DNA of 64,000 bases, taken from contig NZ_AP024110.1 in NCBI RefSeq assembly GCF_019703875.1, forward strand, positions 1,984,001-2,048,000, written 5' to 3'. Source of the DNA: Methyloradius palustris. GTDB taxonomy: Bacteria > Pseudomonadota > Gammaproteobacteria > Burkholderiales > Methylophilaceae. The notes under the pieces were generated by a model that was given only the letters and a program-made list of their open reading frames with translations, had not been told where the DNA came from and searched no databases. A program made the translations under genes and the position numbers. Shown one piece after another: positions 47,901-54,374 of the stretch; position 1 is the first letter of the stretch; every line of letters starts with the position of its first letter.

Positions 47901-49674
47901 TACTGTCATCTCCAAATGAGAGATTGTTATTACTGCCATAGAAAATTGTAGAATCATTCGTACCACCCACAACCGTTTCATCGCTACCATTCAATGACAA
48001 CGTTGCATCATCGCCCAGAGTTAGGTCGTTGCTATCACCCCAGATTTGAGCATTAACATCATCGCCAAGATCAATGGAGCTATTGGTCCCATAAATTGAA
48101 GCATTACTACCATTATTTAATGTAATGTCGCCGTCGCTAACATTAGCAACATCATCGTTGCCACCAATAAATAAGTTACCGTTGCTCAGGTTTGTGCTGA
48201 TCGAATTTCCATAGACTGAAACATCACTTCCATCCGCACCGTTAAATGTGCCACCGTCTCCATACAAATTGACGCTGGAGTTTTCTGTTAGGTCATTAAC
48301 GGTAGAACCGGATGCCAGGGAGTCCGTAATGTGTGAACCAGTTTGAGTTACATTGTCCCCAGACGATATATTCACGGTGAGATTATCGCCATCAACTACG
48401 AAATCTTGATTCGATGCGCCAAAGTTGATTGTGCTGGTATTAGAATCGGCAGAGTCACTAGCCACATTGATTTGCAAGCCACCACTGCTAGGATTGTTTG
48501 AGGTTAAACTGCTATCAATTGTAATGTTGCTGCCAGCTGCCGCATTAAAAATTGCACCGCTTGAATCACCTGTAAGTTCAATATTTGCATCTTGTGACGT
48601 ACTGATAACGCTAGAACCAGCTGCCAAGTTATCTGTAAGATCAGTTCCCGACTGCGTAACAGTATCCCCAAATGACATATTCAATATGTCATTATTTCCA
48701 ATAATTGTTGCTGTGGTATTAGCATCACAATCAATCGAAGAATTATCAGCATTAACAACTTCTCCAACACCACCAAGAACTTGATGATAGACATCACCAT
48801 TTGGATCAAAAAAGCTAGTATTTTGACCCAAACCATCCGAGGTTGAAGAAAACACAGACCCGCTCAAATCGCTTTCTAATTGCACTATTGCGCCATCATC
48901 ACCAAGTAAAATCAGTTTTCCGTCTACCGTCAATGGCGAAAATCCTTGATCAAGATTAGATGCTTTGTCTTGGATTATCTGCGCAAGCGCATTTCTGGCA
49001 TCATAGTTGACATCGGGCTGATCGGGACCTGCAAGTTGCTCAAAGGGATAGACTGTTGAGGCTAAAGCTTGAGAACCATCATATGTACTGGGATCTATGC
49101 TAGAAGATTTATCTAGGTCATCTAGCTGCTGTTTTTCTGAGGCATTACCAATTCCACCAGTAACTGTCGAGCATGCAAGCGATGCTAGGCCAGAGAGCAT
49201 AAGGTCGCAAGGATTCTGGACTGTTGGATTAAAATTAACTGTTTGATTGAGATGTTCATCTAGGTATTCATTTATTGCAGCACTCCCAGGAATGTGTGAT
49301 GACACTTCGTATCCTGCAGACGCTGTCCCTAGATATGTTCCATTAGAAGTTCTATCTAAATCAACTCTTGCAAATAAGCCACCTTTATCAAACTCTAAAC
49401 TTGCGTCAGATATTTGATTTCCGTTTTGTACACTAAAACCTACTTTAGCGTAACCGGCATCTAGTACGAATCCACCAGTACCATCGCTGCTGACAGTTAA
49501 ACTAGATCCCGCCAATTTGAAAGTACCAGCTAAAGTTTGAGATGATGCATTATATGTAAATGTGGATCCATCATCAGCAGTGTAAGAGACAGTGGAGGTC
49601 TCTGTATTAATAGAAACTTTTTGCCCGCCAAGAGAAACATTAATCTGATTACCTGAAATAACTGGATCTGCCAT
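35926..49674 (-). CDS. Giant secreted protein (4582 residues) with solenoid, YD-like and RTX-like repeats
   Basis: Order by approximate residue: a unique N-terminal part with three Cys (1-300); short solenoid-like repeats with steps such as SSIDLGDDVNAQIWG (305-690); YD-like repeats (690-1190); a small RTX-like block (1200-1390); a long YD-like array (1400-2840) with about 30 'YDANG/FDASG' steps; an RTX block (2845-2960); a cadherin/Ig-like domain (3025-3125: NHAPTLVG, LPTWLSFNTQTQTLSGTP); and about 11 repeats of ~78 residues (TNTINTSVSYTA..ANV..LTGTGT) interrupted by another solenoid stretch (3370-3710). The C-terminus is unlike that of the system A substrates. GGGGGG serves as Shine-Dalgarno. 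The adjoining HlyD and TolC genes and the nearby exporter make type I export likely. It may be an adhesin or biofilm protein; no enzyme domain was recognised. Confidence 0.9.
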   Translation of the reverse strand: MADPVISGNQINVSLGGQKVSINTETSTVSYTADDGSTFTYNASSQTLAGTFKLAGSSLTVSSDGTGGFVLDAGYAKVGFSVQNGNQISDASLEFDKGGLFARVDLDRTSNGTYLGTASAGYEVSSHIPGSAAINEYLDEHLNQTVNFNPTVQNPCDLMLSGLASLACSTVTGGIGNASEKQQLDDLDKSSSIDPSTYDGSQALASTVYPFEQLAGPDQPDVNYDARNALAQIIQDKASNLDQGFSPLTVDGKLILLGDDGAIVQLESDLSGSVFSSTSDGLGQNTSFFDPNGDVYHQVLGGVGEVVNADNSSIDCDANTTATIIGNNDILNMSFGDTVTQSGTDLTDNLAAGSSVISTSQDANIELTGDSSGAIFNAAAGSNITIDSSLTSNNPSSGGLQINVASDSADSNTSTINFGASNQDFVVDGDNLTVNISSGDNVTQTGSHITDSLASGSTVNDLTENSSVNLYGDGGTFNGADGSDVSVYGNSISTNLSNGNLFIGGNDDVANVSDGDITLNNGSNASIYGTNSSIDLGDDVNAQIWGDSNDLTLGDDATLSLNGSDETVVGGTNDSTIFYGSNNNLSFGDDSSINLTGDDNSVYLGEGDNLSVDGSGYFIDGSNDTFDFGEGSEVSLAGGGNVLVIDDGAHVEVTGDNNTYALNDDSEFVENESDNSQLVAISNDYGNQTITTTDSNGLITQLGTQSKNSYGDLEGEYTDLDTGVEGYVYTDFSVVDTKASSGVSTSTTVNQNGSAVLITQDGNKNILSKFTENADGSTSNIEYADDGSGRITSIATDGADKYSYKTYDINNNVASDTEIYADGTSISTTYNDDSSYSVTTVDLNGESTTLEYGTVPITPTNETVKTVNNSDGSTISTGYLSNGHIGYRKTTFSDGSGLLVEFDQNDRPAITIKTNFDGSGTEVVTGPGGYSGTFAPFNSPEFNYSAYQQALYAGETSSSLDYDSEGEVTGRSVNFQNGSTQVFTYYSDGIISSFTASDSSGYWHTENHYLNGTISSSRTHQADGSSDIYSRKVDGSYQDTNTSANGSYIVTVSNGNGTVKTITNYSANGTKLSDTYVNGLITGSDTFNANGSSYGHTYYSNGVSTDYTNDGHGNTTHQTYDSQLNHYQFEDPIQLNDSWTKADGSYGADVFNNGYAVKGVYNFANGSNLTYTFDEKYTLNLYYALNGVNNIEVPHTTPQLGQYSQFLITDSNLVLTPDVTLASLTVTAVLGSDGNPALLISMAGGKSITIDNAFADNYASAGNVNSFQFADGTTLSLAQLIQQAATIPSTVATSSGNFIFDTRSNITITGGSGNDSIYSFGNNDTLVGGAGNDSLYSAGSKSTLIAGAGITNMSGYGGNSTFEVNNTEDVVRARYTGNTVISSVVTKEFYPLELPNFYEIGINIQKEVVTTSNAQGDITVQTVEYLPPGAPGTSIYYPGYNGYGTLVSKSLTLAGQNTTRTTYYAPGGYETHHTISSVDSIGNTTTIDYDPGDTKIGDSYTYIDGSYGSDTFNYDGTSSGSNHLYDGTHSSYTKDALGTLTKTYFDANNIKLYQTYAKADETHGIEYFNVDGTISGTDYYLLGRYRTFTENGLNSSSTNFDAAGNEVNHVEIVNDGAGNSTTTTSDSLGNIQSVLHNYADGSSDHTDYDADGGYVYYTDNGLNSTSTRFDSNGIEVDYSLTTRDGQGNSTRTFYDPSGTELQYIVATDDGNGNSTSTTFDANGSELSASYHHADGSYGNEDFYIDGGSFGVDYQADGSYTSYNRDATGNLNELIHHLDGTYSNVTDDGHGNVDTANYDVNSVLLTETFTHSDGSYGDKVFNTDGTSVETDHYPDGSYTIGTTDHWGNKETLGYDANGIKLSDTINYYDGTSAVISDDGSGGITTTFYDANGSESGSNYRTTDAQGNTTTTNFDNTGFKASQSYTNVDGTNGTKTFYQDGSSEAYSYAADGSYVYVSTNSNGNVITENYDANGVKLSDLLVYASGLSRSDIYNSDGSVNATLHRANGTYSEIYTDTQGVITTTNYGADNAELGYTIATPDGLGNVTTTTYDASGNELSSTTAAYQYNEDGSYTTIATDVAGNVVTTNFDAYGFELSSTYTNVDGTHGSQNFNSDGSSYAMNYYADGSYSHTSIDAQSDISVSSYDTNNFETQFVYTNVDGSHGEANYNSDGSFTNETYQADGRYSTTVQTSPGNSTTTYFDQNGNQQNQYIYTNDGLGNSTSATFDGNGNEIAHSATFTDSQGNQTRTDYDANGNVTELVHDYVNGSYDETSYNADGSYSTFTNDGQGNTTQTNYNVDGSYIIYTNDGHGDSTQTNFDASGNELGYSTSTSDGYGTTTTIKFDASGNELGYSIATDDGQGYQTRTDYDANGVKLEYSYGYSDGNNGWETFNTDGTYSGTDFHAGGGYTSYGKDSQGTISQYVVNVDGSSKQISIDSQGNETETDFDASGQELSYATGTNDGQGNVSLTTDDIYGTKISESYTHADGSHGNKVFNSDGTINATNYLADGSYNVVDTDAQGNFTTTNYDANGTELGYSTGVFNSPGSVNYSMTVSNYDASGNLLGSSLIIVNGASKSTTDYDVNGVKISDSYTHANGSHGTDIFNPDGTVFSATSYQSNGAHSNSATNESGVLVTINYGANSNILGSSQAAEDGNGNLITTNFDAAGNETGYTSATNNGVGSYTKTNFDASGNELGYDDIVLDDQGNVTITNFTLDGNSPGYSYINVDGSHGFVTNESGGFTSGTSYNPDGSYSSYTQPGPGLNVTTYFDASGNELSYTDFSNYTTADGLSNHADSSSYTPDGTLIQLDTFAYDGLGDYTGSTTYELTGEVTGASRMVSDGYSHSFDNIQLGNGVVETKTTDYYDNGTSVSTDTIVGTSADNAITASYNGTGIILQGLAGDDTLSGNNGNDTLEGGTGNDYLEGGAGSDTYVFNAGDGQDSINNASSDVQSGTIDTLMFGAGITASDIRFKISGNDLLLSIKGTTDQITLLDWNAEQPVRIDQVQFADGTLWNQETLQAYAIASLNHAPTLVGTVDSQQARDGDLYSFTVPTTLFNDEDQGDVLNYSFTLADGTPLPTWLSFNTQTQTLSGTPNSSNIGDLLSLNLTATDNSGASVSTSFQLPVLAMLGKNLVGMSSNEQLAGGSGNDTIDGGLGANSMIGGLGNDTYVVENVGDVVVENAGEGVDTVNSTVSYTLSANIENLTGAGTSNITLTGNDLANTITANSGNDTLVAGSGIATLVGGTGSDTFVVNSVADVVQAQSTGANVNTINTSVNYIAAANVQKLTGTGTGNITLTGNDLVNTITANTGNDTLVAGSGIATLVGGTGSDTFVVNNVADVVQAQSTGTNTNTINTSVSYTASANVQTLNDVGSGGLSLTAGAQTTQINASGDIINLLAGSITTIAGANNTITGGDSDTLTVAGNGDNITLGKGGTVTLVGTDATIITASGTINLGDNAVATIVQSDDELANTVNIGINDQLTLSGDNLMNLSAGNTVTLSQTSNSATGVTMHSGSVLTDTSNYASLSESIIILFGSGGTYNGGVGSVVGVLTSGTTYNLGDGSNIGLQYPDTNNILNTSNSFITDAGTSTTVIGSNNTENIGNGTNVGSGFSAQGNGNTIQDYVSGTISIAGNNNSITGEIIGQTYAISGTGNTVVGTGETINFANNSGAITITGNNDTINGGSGNTINISGTGEVINATSEQITIVGSNSTYTLHGTGNTLTVLSATNYVAPANVLNLIGTGTGDLTLTGNTLKNTITANNGNDTLVAGSGIATLVGGTGNDTFVVNNVADVVQAQSTGTNTNAINTSVSYTAAANVLNLTGTGTGNITLTGNALTNTITANTGNDTLVAGSGIATLVGGTGNDTFVVNNVADVVQAQSTGTNTNTINTSVSYTAAANVQKLTGTGTADLTLTGNGLTNTITANTGNDTLIAGSGVATLVGGTGSDTFVVNNTADVVQAKVGGINTLLTSVNYVTPANVLNLIGTGTGDLTLTGNTLKNTITANSGNDTLIAGSGIATLVGGTGSDTFVVNNIADVVQAQSTGTNTNTINTSVNYTAATNVQNLTGTGTGNITLTGNDLANTITANTGNDTLIAGSGIATLVGGTGSDTFVVNNVADVLQAQSTGTNTNTINTSVSFTAAANVKKLTGTGTADITLTGNDLADTITANTGNDTLVAGSGIATLVGGTGNDTFVVNNTADVVQAKAGTNVNTINSSVSYTGSTNVLNLTGTGTGDLTLTGNTLKNTITANSGNDTLVAGSGIATLVGGMGNDTFVVNNIADVVQAQSTGNNVNTINTSVSYTAAANVKNLTGTGTGAITLTGNTLNNVINANTGADNLVGGTGNDILDGNTNNDHLTKTSGNGILIGGGGVDVLAGGSGNNFMIGGIGADTITTGNGSNIIAFNKGDGLDKVTASSGTNNTLSLGGNFAYSDLTLQKSGNNLILNVSSTDSITLQNWYAGNSKIVDLQVIAAAMSDYAPGSSNVISNSAVENFDFQALATAFNQALVANPSMTTWALTNALLNDHLNSSDSAALGGDIAYSYGTRGSLTGMNVVTAQTEIANAQFTSAAQTISPWATLSTGTAQIR
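41150..47610 (-). repeat. Rhs/YD-like repeat arrays inside the 4582-residue protein
   Basis: The unit of roughly 60 residues alternates three short motifs: a T.YDANG or T.FDASG step, a HADGSYG..VFN.DGT step and an ADGSY....D..GN.TT step. About 30 YD/FD steps are readable, with one RTX-like interruption near 45.5-46.1 kb. Rhs and teneurin YD repeats share the Y-D-x-x-G core, but the rest of the unit differs, so the relation is by pattern only. Confidence 0.65.
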
Positions 49675-49740
49675 ATACCCCCCAAATTTGTGTATATAAA
49701 TTTCTGAAAATATCTTTTAATACAATCTACTTATCTCTTG

Positions 49741-50904
49741 TTAATTTACATTTCGAACTAATATTTTTACCTCACCAGAATCTAATACCTGAAATAACCC
49801 TAAATCATTTACGCCATATAAATTCCCGTAACTGTCCGCTTTTAATATAGATACAATTCCTAAATCTTTATTATTTTTTCGTCGTTCTTTTGTGTTGCAA
49901 TCTACATGCTCATTAACGAGGCTCCGCAGTTCAATTCCAGAGTGGTCAAATACGCGAATTGATCCAAAACTTCCCAGATACAAAAGATTATTTTTGCCCA
50001 ATGCCATACTTAAGGGTTTGCAAAAATCAACGTTACTATCCCTCACTGGTAAAGTTATTACCTGATTCTTATCATTCACTTTTCTAACTACTCCGGCATC
50101 TAATAAGTAAATATTATTTACAGAGTCGGGTTGAACAGAATTGATGGATATGAACTTGGCATCTCGGCCTACACCATCAAGTATTTCGTTGCTATTGATG
50201 TTGCCTACCAATGTTAAAACGTCTCCTTGCGGTGATACACGTCTCAATGTATTTTGGTCTGCAACATACAAATTTCCATCAAGTCCCATAGTAATTTTGA
50301 CCTGATAACCCCAGAAGCTTGCTTGTTTGCCAACACCATCTAGATGACCCATTACATTTGAAGAACCAGCTAGGGTTGAAACACTGCCATCCGCCTCAAT
50401 TTTGCGGATCATGTGATGATCGTAAAAATATATATTGTTATTTTTATCAACCTCAATTCCATATGGATTGAAAAGATGAGCCGTTTCTATCTTTCCGTCA
50501 TTGCATCCATACTCCCCTGATTGACCAGCAACTTTCATAACCTGCCCATCAACACTCAGCACTCTAATGGTGTGATATTTCTCGTCAGTAAAGAACAAAT
50601 TCCCATCTCTATCAAAAGCTATATCTCCAATTGAACCAATTCTTGCAACATCTCTGGGACCATCAATTTCTTTTAGGTTTTCATTAAACAAACCACTATC
50701 CCCACACGATGAGCCTGACGTATCTTTTGCAGTAGGGCTAGATTGGTAAATCGGTAGTTTACTAATAGCGTAAAGTTTATTTAATCTTGAGGAAGGTGAG
50801 CTCGTTAAATTGGAACTGTCGGCTGCAATTGCAAATGAAATCACTCCAATTGATAAAAAGCCAGCAATAGTAAATATGTAAGATAAACGCCTAATACAGA
50901 ACAT
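49741..50904 (-). CDS. Secreted NHL-repeat (beta-propeller) protein
   Basis: 387 residues. A signal peptide or anchor (IFTIAGFLSIGVISFAIAAD) precedes a region with about six NHL-type blades: GDIAFDRDGNLFFTDEKYHT then IRVLSVDG; YGIEVDKNNNIYFYDHHMI then RKIEADGSVSTLAGS; ITMGLDGNLYVADQNTLRRV; and VNNIYLLDAGVVRKV. Such propellers usually bind proteins or glycans. A good AGGGG lies before the ATG at 50904, and an ATG six bases upstream is blocked by a stop. It sits between the exporter and the giant substrate, with 66 bp to the latter, so it probably belongs to the same transcription unit. An accessory role in holding or assembling the substrate is a guess. Confidence 0.82.
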   Translation of the reverse strand: MFCIRRLSYIFTIAGFLSIGVISFAIAADSSNLTSSPSSRLNKLYAISKLPIYQSSPTAKDTSGSSCGDSGLFNENLKEIDGPRDVARIGSIGDIAFDRDGNLFFTDEKYHTIRVLSVDGQVMKVAGQSGEYGCNDGKIETAHLFNPYGIEVDKNNNIYFYDHHMIRKIEADGSVSTLAGSSNVMGHLDGVGKQASFWGYQVKITMGLDGNLYVADQNTLRRVSPQGDVLTLVGNINSNEILDGVGRDAKFISINSVQPDSVNNIYLLDAGVVRKVNDKNQVITLPVRDSNVDFCKPLSMALGKNNLLYLGSFGSIRVFDHSGIELRSLVNEHVDCNTKERRKNNKDLGIVSILKADSYGNLYGVNDLGLFQVLDSGEVKILVRNVN

Positions 50905-51003
50905 CTACATCCCCTAAATGTCAGAATAGATATAATTCACCTGACGTAAAAAATTTATTGAGCCTATTGTCATATAAACAATTTAAAGACTAAAAGCCTG
51001 TAC

Positions 51004-53232
51004 TTAAGCATGCTCCCGTTGCAAATCTGTAGTCTCTGTCAGGGTCTTTTGTCCTATTCTAACCACCTCATCCACCATCAGATTCCTGGGTAAGGCATGC
51101 GTAATAAAGAGCATGGATACCTTGCCTTTGAGCTGGTTGATTGTGTCGGCAAAATGCTCTGCAGTAACACTGTCTAGGCTGCTGGTCGCCTCATCAAAAA
51201 TCAGTATCTTGGGTTGCTTGAGTAGCGCTCTTGCAATCGCGAGCCGCTGCTTTTGTCCGCCAGACAAACCAGCGCCACGTTCACCAATTTCTGTTTGGTA
51301 CCCCTGTGGGAGTGCTTCAATAGTGAGGTGAATTTCCGCCATCTTGCAGGCATGCACCACTTGGTCGAATACTGCATGCGGATTGGCCATCAACAGGTTT
51401 TCATAGATGGTGCCGGAGAACAGCACTGTCTCTTGGGGTACAACTCCGAAGTAATGACGGAGCTCATTGGCAGACAAATAGCGGATGTCGTTGCCGTCGA
51501 CTTTGATGATGCCACCTGCAGGCTGGTAGAAGCCTTGCAGTAATTTGGTCAATGTACTCTTGCCAGAACCGGAAGGACCCATGATGGCCACTACCTTTCC
51601 GGAGCCTACTGTTAGGTTAAAACCTTGGTAAAGATATGGCAGGTTATCGGCATATCTAAAACTCAAATCCTGGATATCGATCTGGCCTTTGCCTTCACGC
51701 ACGCGGGTAGGAAGAATGGAGTAGGGTTCGGTAGGCGCATTCATGATGTCGCCAAGGCGTTGCACAGAGAGATTTGCCTGCTGGAATTGTTGCCACAAGC
51801 CAACCAGACGGAGCATCGGTTGAGAGACTTTGCTGGAGAACATCTGAAAGGCGATCAACATACCGATAGTGAAGTCAGTATTGTTCATCACGGTATATGC
51901 GCCAATGACCAGAATGAGTAAGGTCATCAATTGCTCTAGGCCATTGGATACTACGTTATATGTATTACCGATTTGGCGAACAGAGAACCCAGCTCGCATG
52001 TATTCAGCCAGGTAATCGCTATAACGGGATTTGAGTTGCGGTTCCATCTGTAAGCTCTTCACAGTTTCAAGACCACTGACATACTCAGTCGTAAATGCTT
52101 GGTTACGCGCACCGAGCAAAAACTGTTCATTGAGTTTGGCTCTGAAGATTGGTGCCACAATAAAACTCATGACAGCAATGACGCTGATAATCCCAAGTGC
52201 AATACAAGTAAGCATTACGTTGTAGTAAAACATAATGCCCAGAAAAATCAGCAGGAATGGCAAGTCTAAAATCAAGGTCACCGCAGCGCTGGCAACAAAC
52301 TCCCGTATGGTTTCTACCCCATGCAATCTGGCAGCAATGACGCCCGTCGGGCGATGCTCAAAGTAGCGCGGCGGGAGTTTGAACAGGTGCTCAAAGACGG
52401 AGGCGCCCAATACGGCATCTACACGATTACCAGTATGCAGAATCAGGTATTGGCGTACCCAAGAGAGCAATGCCGAAAACATCATGAAAATGGCAAGCCC
52501 GACACCTATGACAATCAAAGTACTTTGTGTGCGGTGAACAACTACTTTATCAATGATGACTTGAGTAAATAAAGGGGTGCCTAAAGCTAGCAGTTGAATG
52601 ATTAGGGAAGCGATCAAGACATCGCGCCACACCCGCTTGTGCTTCATCAATTCAGGGATAAACCAATTGAACCCAAATTTGGTTTTACCAGCATTCGCTC
52701 CATCAGGATCCTGAATCTCTTTGGATTCGAGTGCTAATTGGAAAGCAGCACCCGCATACCGTCCAGCAAACTCTACTTGAGTGAGTGTCTTAGGTTGGTT
52801 CGTTCCAACTTCGAACAGGACGATACTCTCGTGATTTGCTTGAATCACAATCGCTGGATGTGTTGTTTTAGTTGGAAGCAAAACAATCCCAGGCATATCA
52901 GCCGAGGAATCCACGTGTTGAGGGATATCAGGAGTAGCTGTTGCCAATACAACGAGGCAAGGAAAATTGAAATGACTAACTTGGTCAGCATTAGTATCGT
53001 GCCGTTTTATTCTGAAACCTAACGCACGAGCTGCATGAATGATGGAATCAGATGTATATGGGGGAGGAAATTGCTTAATCAGTAATTCTGCATCGAACGG
53101 CTTTCGATTTAGTGCGCAGAAACTCCCCATCACCCAGCATATGTCTTCAACACTGAATTGAAATATTGGTGATCTCACTTTAGAAGGCCAGCCCACGAAT
53201 CCTTTAGCGAATTTGTATAGCTTAGCCTGCAT
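51004..53232 (-). CDS. Type I secretion ABC exporter with degenerate C39 domain (system B)
   Basis: 742 residues. The N-terminal C39-like domain (about 25-175) lacks a proper Cys/His pair (EDICWVMGSFCALNRKPF). Six membrane segments follow (about 195-480), then the ATPase: Walker A GPSGSGKST near 551, signature LSGGQKQR near 660, Walker B ILIFDEATSSLD near 678, and switch His in LFITHAL. It should export the 4582-residue protein encoded just downstream, in complex with the HlyD and TolC proteins at 33.2-35.9 kb. It is related to the system A exporter but clearly diverged. A weak GGGAAAG lies before the ATG. The first gene of the system B unit. Confidence 0.94.
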   Translation of the reverse strand: MQAKLYKFAKGFVGWPSKVRSPIFQFSVEDICWVMGSFCALNRKPFDAELLIKQFPPPYTSDSIIHAARALGFRIKRHDTNADQVSHFNFPCLVVLATATPDIPQHVDSSADMPGIVLLPTKTTHPAIVIQANHESIVLFEVGTNQPKTLTQVEFAGRYAGAAFQLALESKEIQDPDGANAGKTKFGFNWFIPELMKHKRVWRDVLIASLIIQLLALGTPLFTQVIIDKVVVHRTQSTLIVIGVGLAIFMMFSALLSWVRQYLILHTGNRVDAVLGASVFEHLFKLPPRYFEHRPTGVIAARLHGVETIREFVASAAVTLILDLPFLLIFLGIMFYYNVMLTCIALGIISVIAVMSFIVAPIFRAKLNEQFLLGARNQAFTTEYVSGLETVKSLQMEPQLKSRYSDYLAEYMRAGFSVRQIGNTYNVVSNGLEQLMTLLILVIGAYTVMNNTDFTIGMLIAFQMFSSKVSQPMLRLVGLWQQFQQANLSVQRLGDIMNAPTEPYSILPTRVREGKGQIDIQDLSFRYADNLPYLYQGFNLTVGSGKVVAIMGPSGSGKSTLTKLLQGFYQPAGGIIKVDGNDIRYLSANELRHYFGVVPQETVLFSGTIYENLLMANPHAVFDQVVHACKMAEIHLTIEALPQGYQTEIGERGAGLSGGQKQRLAIARALLKQPKILIFDEATSSLDSVTAEHFADTINQLKGKVSMLFITHALPRNLMVDEVVRIGQKTLTETTDLQREHA

Positions 53233-53660
53233 GAGACTAATGCTTTCCCGAATCGATAAGTGAGAATAGAGAATTATTAATTTTCATTATTATTCTTACA
53301 ATTAAGAATCAGCCTGAAAGATTTATATATTCCTCAGGCAAAATCATCTAGTCGATTCAGAAAATGCATCAACAATTCAGTCCTAAACGCATCAAAATGA
53401 CAATGGTTTACATAAGCTAAAAATTAATAGAGCTTTAATGATTCACTTAAACTAACGGATGCTCAGTCAAACAAGATGTCTCGACGAACTTTATTCTTTT
53501 GAGATGAGTTATAACGATGAATTCTTGAATGCTCGACAGACTTTAGTAATTCTCATATAAAAATATGAATTAATATAAATCATGTACTTAGCAAAAATGC
53601 TTCCGACAGACTTAATTCTTGAAGATCAAAAACGAATTACTTGTAGAAAATTATACGAAT
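53233..53660. other. Upstream region of system B, no gene seen
   Basis: About 430 bp of AT-rich DNA without a credible coding frame. It holds a hairpin at about 53311-53338 (GCCTGA / TCAGGC arms) and, further upstream of the exporter gene, copy 2 of the intergenic repeat. The promoter of system B should lie here. Confidence 0.5.
53481..53630. repeat. Intergenic repeat, copy 2
   Basis: Partner of the repeat at 32091-32240, same orientation. Motifs start at 53482 (CGACGAACTTTATTCTTTT), 53534 (CGACAGACTTTAGTAATTCT) and 53604 (CGACAGACTTAATTCTTGA), at spacings 52 and 70 bp. The right half of the palindrome is absent here. It ends about 35 bp from the terminator of rpsD, so it marks the right edge of the secretion island. 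Confidence 0.72.
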
Positions 53661-53663
53661 AGC

Positions 53664-53692
53664 AGGCAAAAAGAAGCCGCATAAATGCGGCT
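53664..53692 (-). terminator. Rho-independent terminator of rpsD
   Basis: On the minus strand AGCCGCAT TT ATGCGGCT forms a compact hairpin followed by TCTTTTTGCC. It lies 64 bp after the rpsD stop. Confidence 0.8.
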
Positions 53693-53756
53693 AAGAGAGG
53701 AGAACTTATTATTTGGAGATTTATATAAGCTATAAACTTATAAAGCTTTAGCTAAC

Positions 53757-54374
53757 TTACAAACGGTTGGCGTAATACTCAACAACCTGTTGTACGTCGA
53801 TTGGGAACGGTACATCTTCAGGTGCAGGCATGTGCGCAACTTTTACAGAAAGCGCTTGCTCATTCCATGACAGCCACTCTGGGCGGGTCAATGGCAAGTT
53901 ACCCAATGTCTCAACAACGATAGGCAATTTTGCGCTTACATCTTTAATGCTGATTTCATCACCAGCGCGCAAGCGAATTGAAGGAATGTTCACCAACTTG
54001 CCGTTTAACTTAATATGGCGATGTGAAACTAATTGACGTGCTGCAGCGATGGTTGGTGCAAAGCCAGCGCGGAATACAACGTTATCTAAACGACGCTCAA
54101 GCAATTGCAACAAGGTATCGCCAGTAGGCTCTTTACCTTTACGTGCATCAACAACCAGGCGACGCATTTGTTTTTCTGACAGGCCGTAGTTGAAACGCAG
54201 CTTTTGCTTTTCCATCAACTTAACGCCGAAGTCAGACTTCTTGCGACGGGTATTCTTCGCGCCATGCTGACCCGGTGGGGTTGGGCGTGATTCGATTGTT
54301 TTGCGTGACAGGCCAGGCAAATCAATACCAAGTGCGCGCATTTTTTTAAGACGTGGTCCAGTGAATCTTGACAT
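53757..54374 (-). CDS. rpsD: 30S ribosomal protein S4, cysteine-free stand-alone paralogue
   Basis: 205 residues, full length for S4. The N-terminal rRNA-binding part reads MSRFTGPRLKKMRALGIDLP, then RPTPPGQHGAKNTRRKKSDF. The S4 RNA-binding domain is at about 95-160 (ERRLDNVVFRAGFAPTIAAA, RQLVSH), and the protein ends QQVVEYYANRL. There is no cysteine at all, so it lacks the zinc-binding Cys cluster found near the N-terminus of some S4 proteins. Bacterial rpsD usually lies in the alpha operon with S13, S11, rpoA and L17; none of these is near. I infer a second S4 gene, perhaps a zinc-independent form, with the main copy elsewhere. AGGAG lies 8 bases before the ATG, and it has its own terminator. 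Confidence 0.93.
   Translation of the reverse strand: MSRFTGPRLKKMRALGIDLPGLSRKTIESRPTPPGQHGAKNTRRKKSDFGVKLMEKQKLRFNYGLSEKQMRRLVVDARKGKEPTGDTLLQLLERRLDNVVFRAGFAPTIAAARQLVSHRHIKLNGKLVNIPSIRLRAGDEISIKDVSAKLPIVVETLGNLPLTRPEWLSWNEQALSVKVAHMPAPEDVPFPIDVQQVVEYYANRL

Noticed and set aside
1..53232. HlyC-type acyltransferase or RfaH-dependent ops element as in hly operons
   Set aside because: No such gene or GGCGGTAGC-type element was found upstream of the RTX genes.
1112..53232. Functional C39 peptidase in the two exporters (bacteriocin processing)
   Set aside because: Both N-terminal domains lack the catalytic Cys/His arrangement, and no double-glycine leader peptides were seen.
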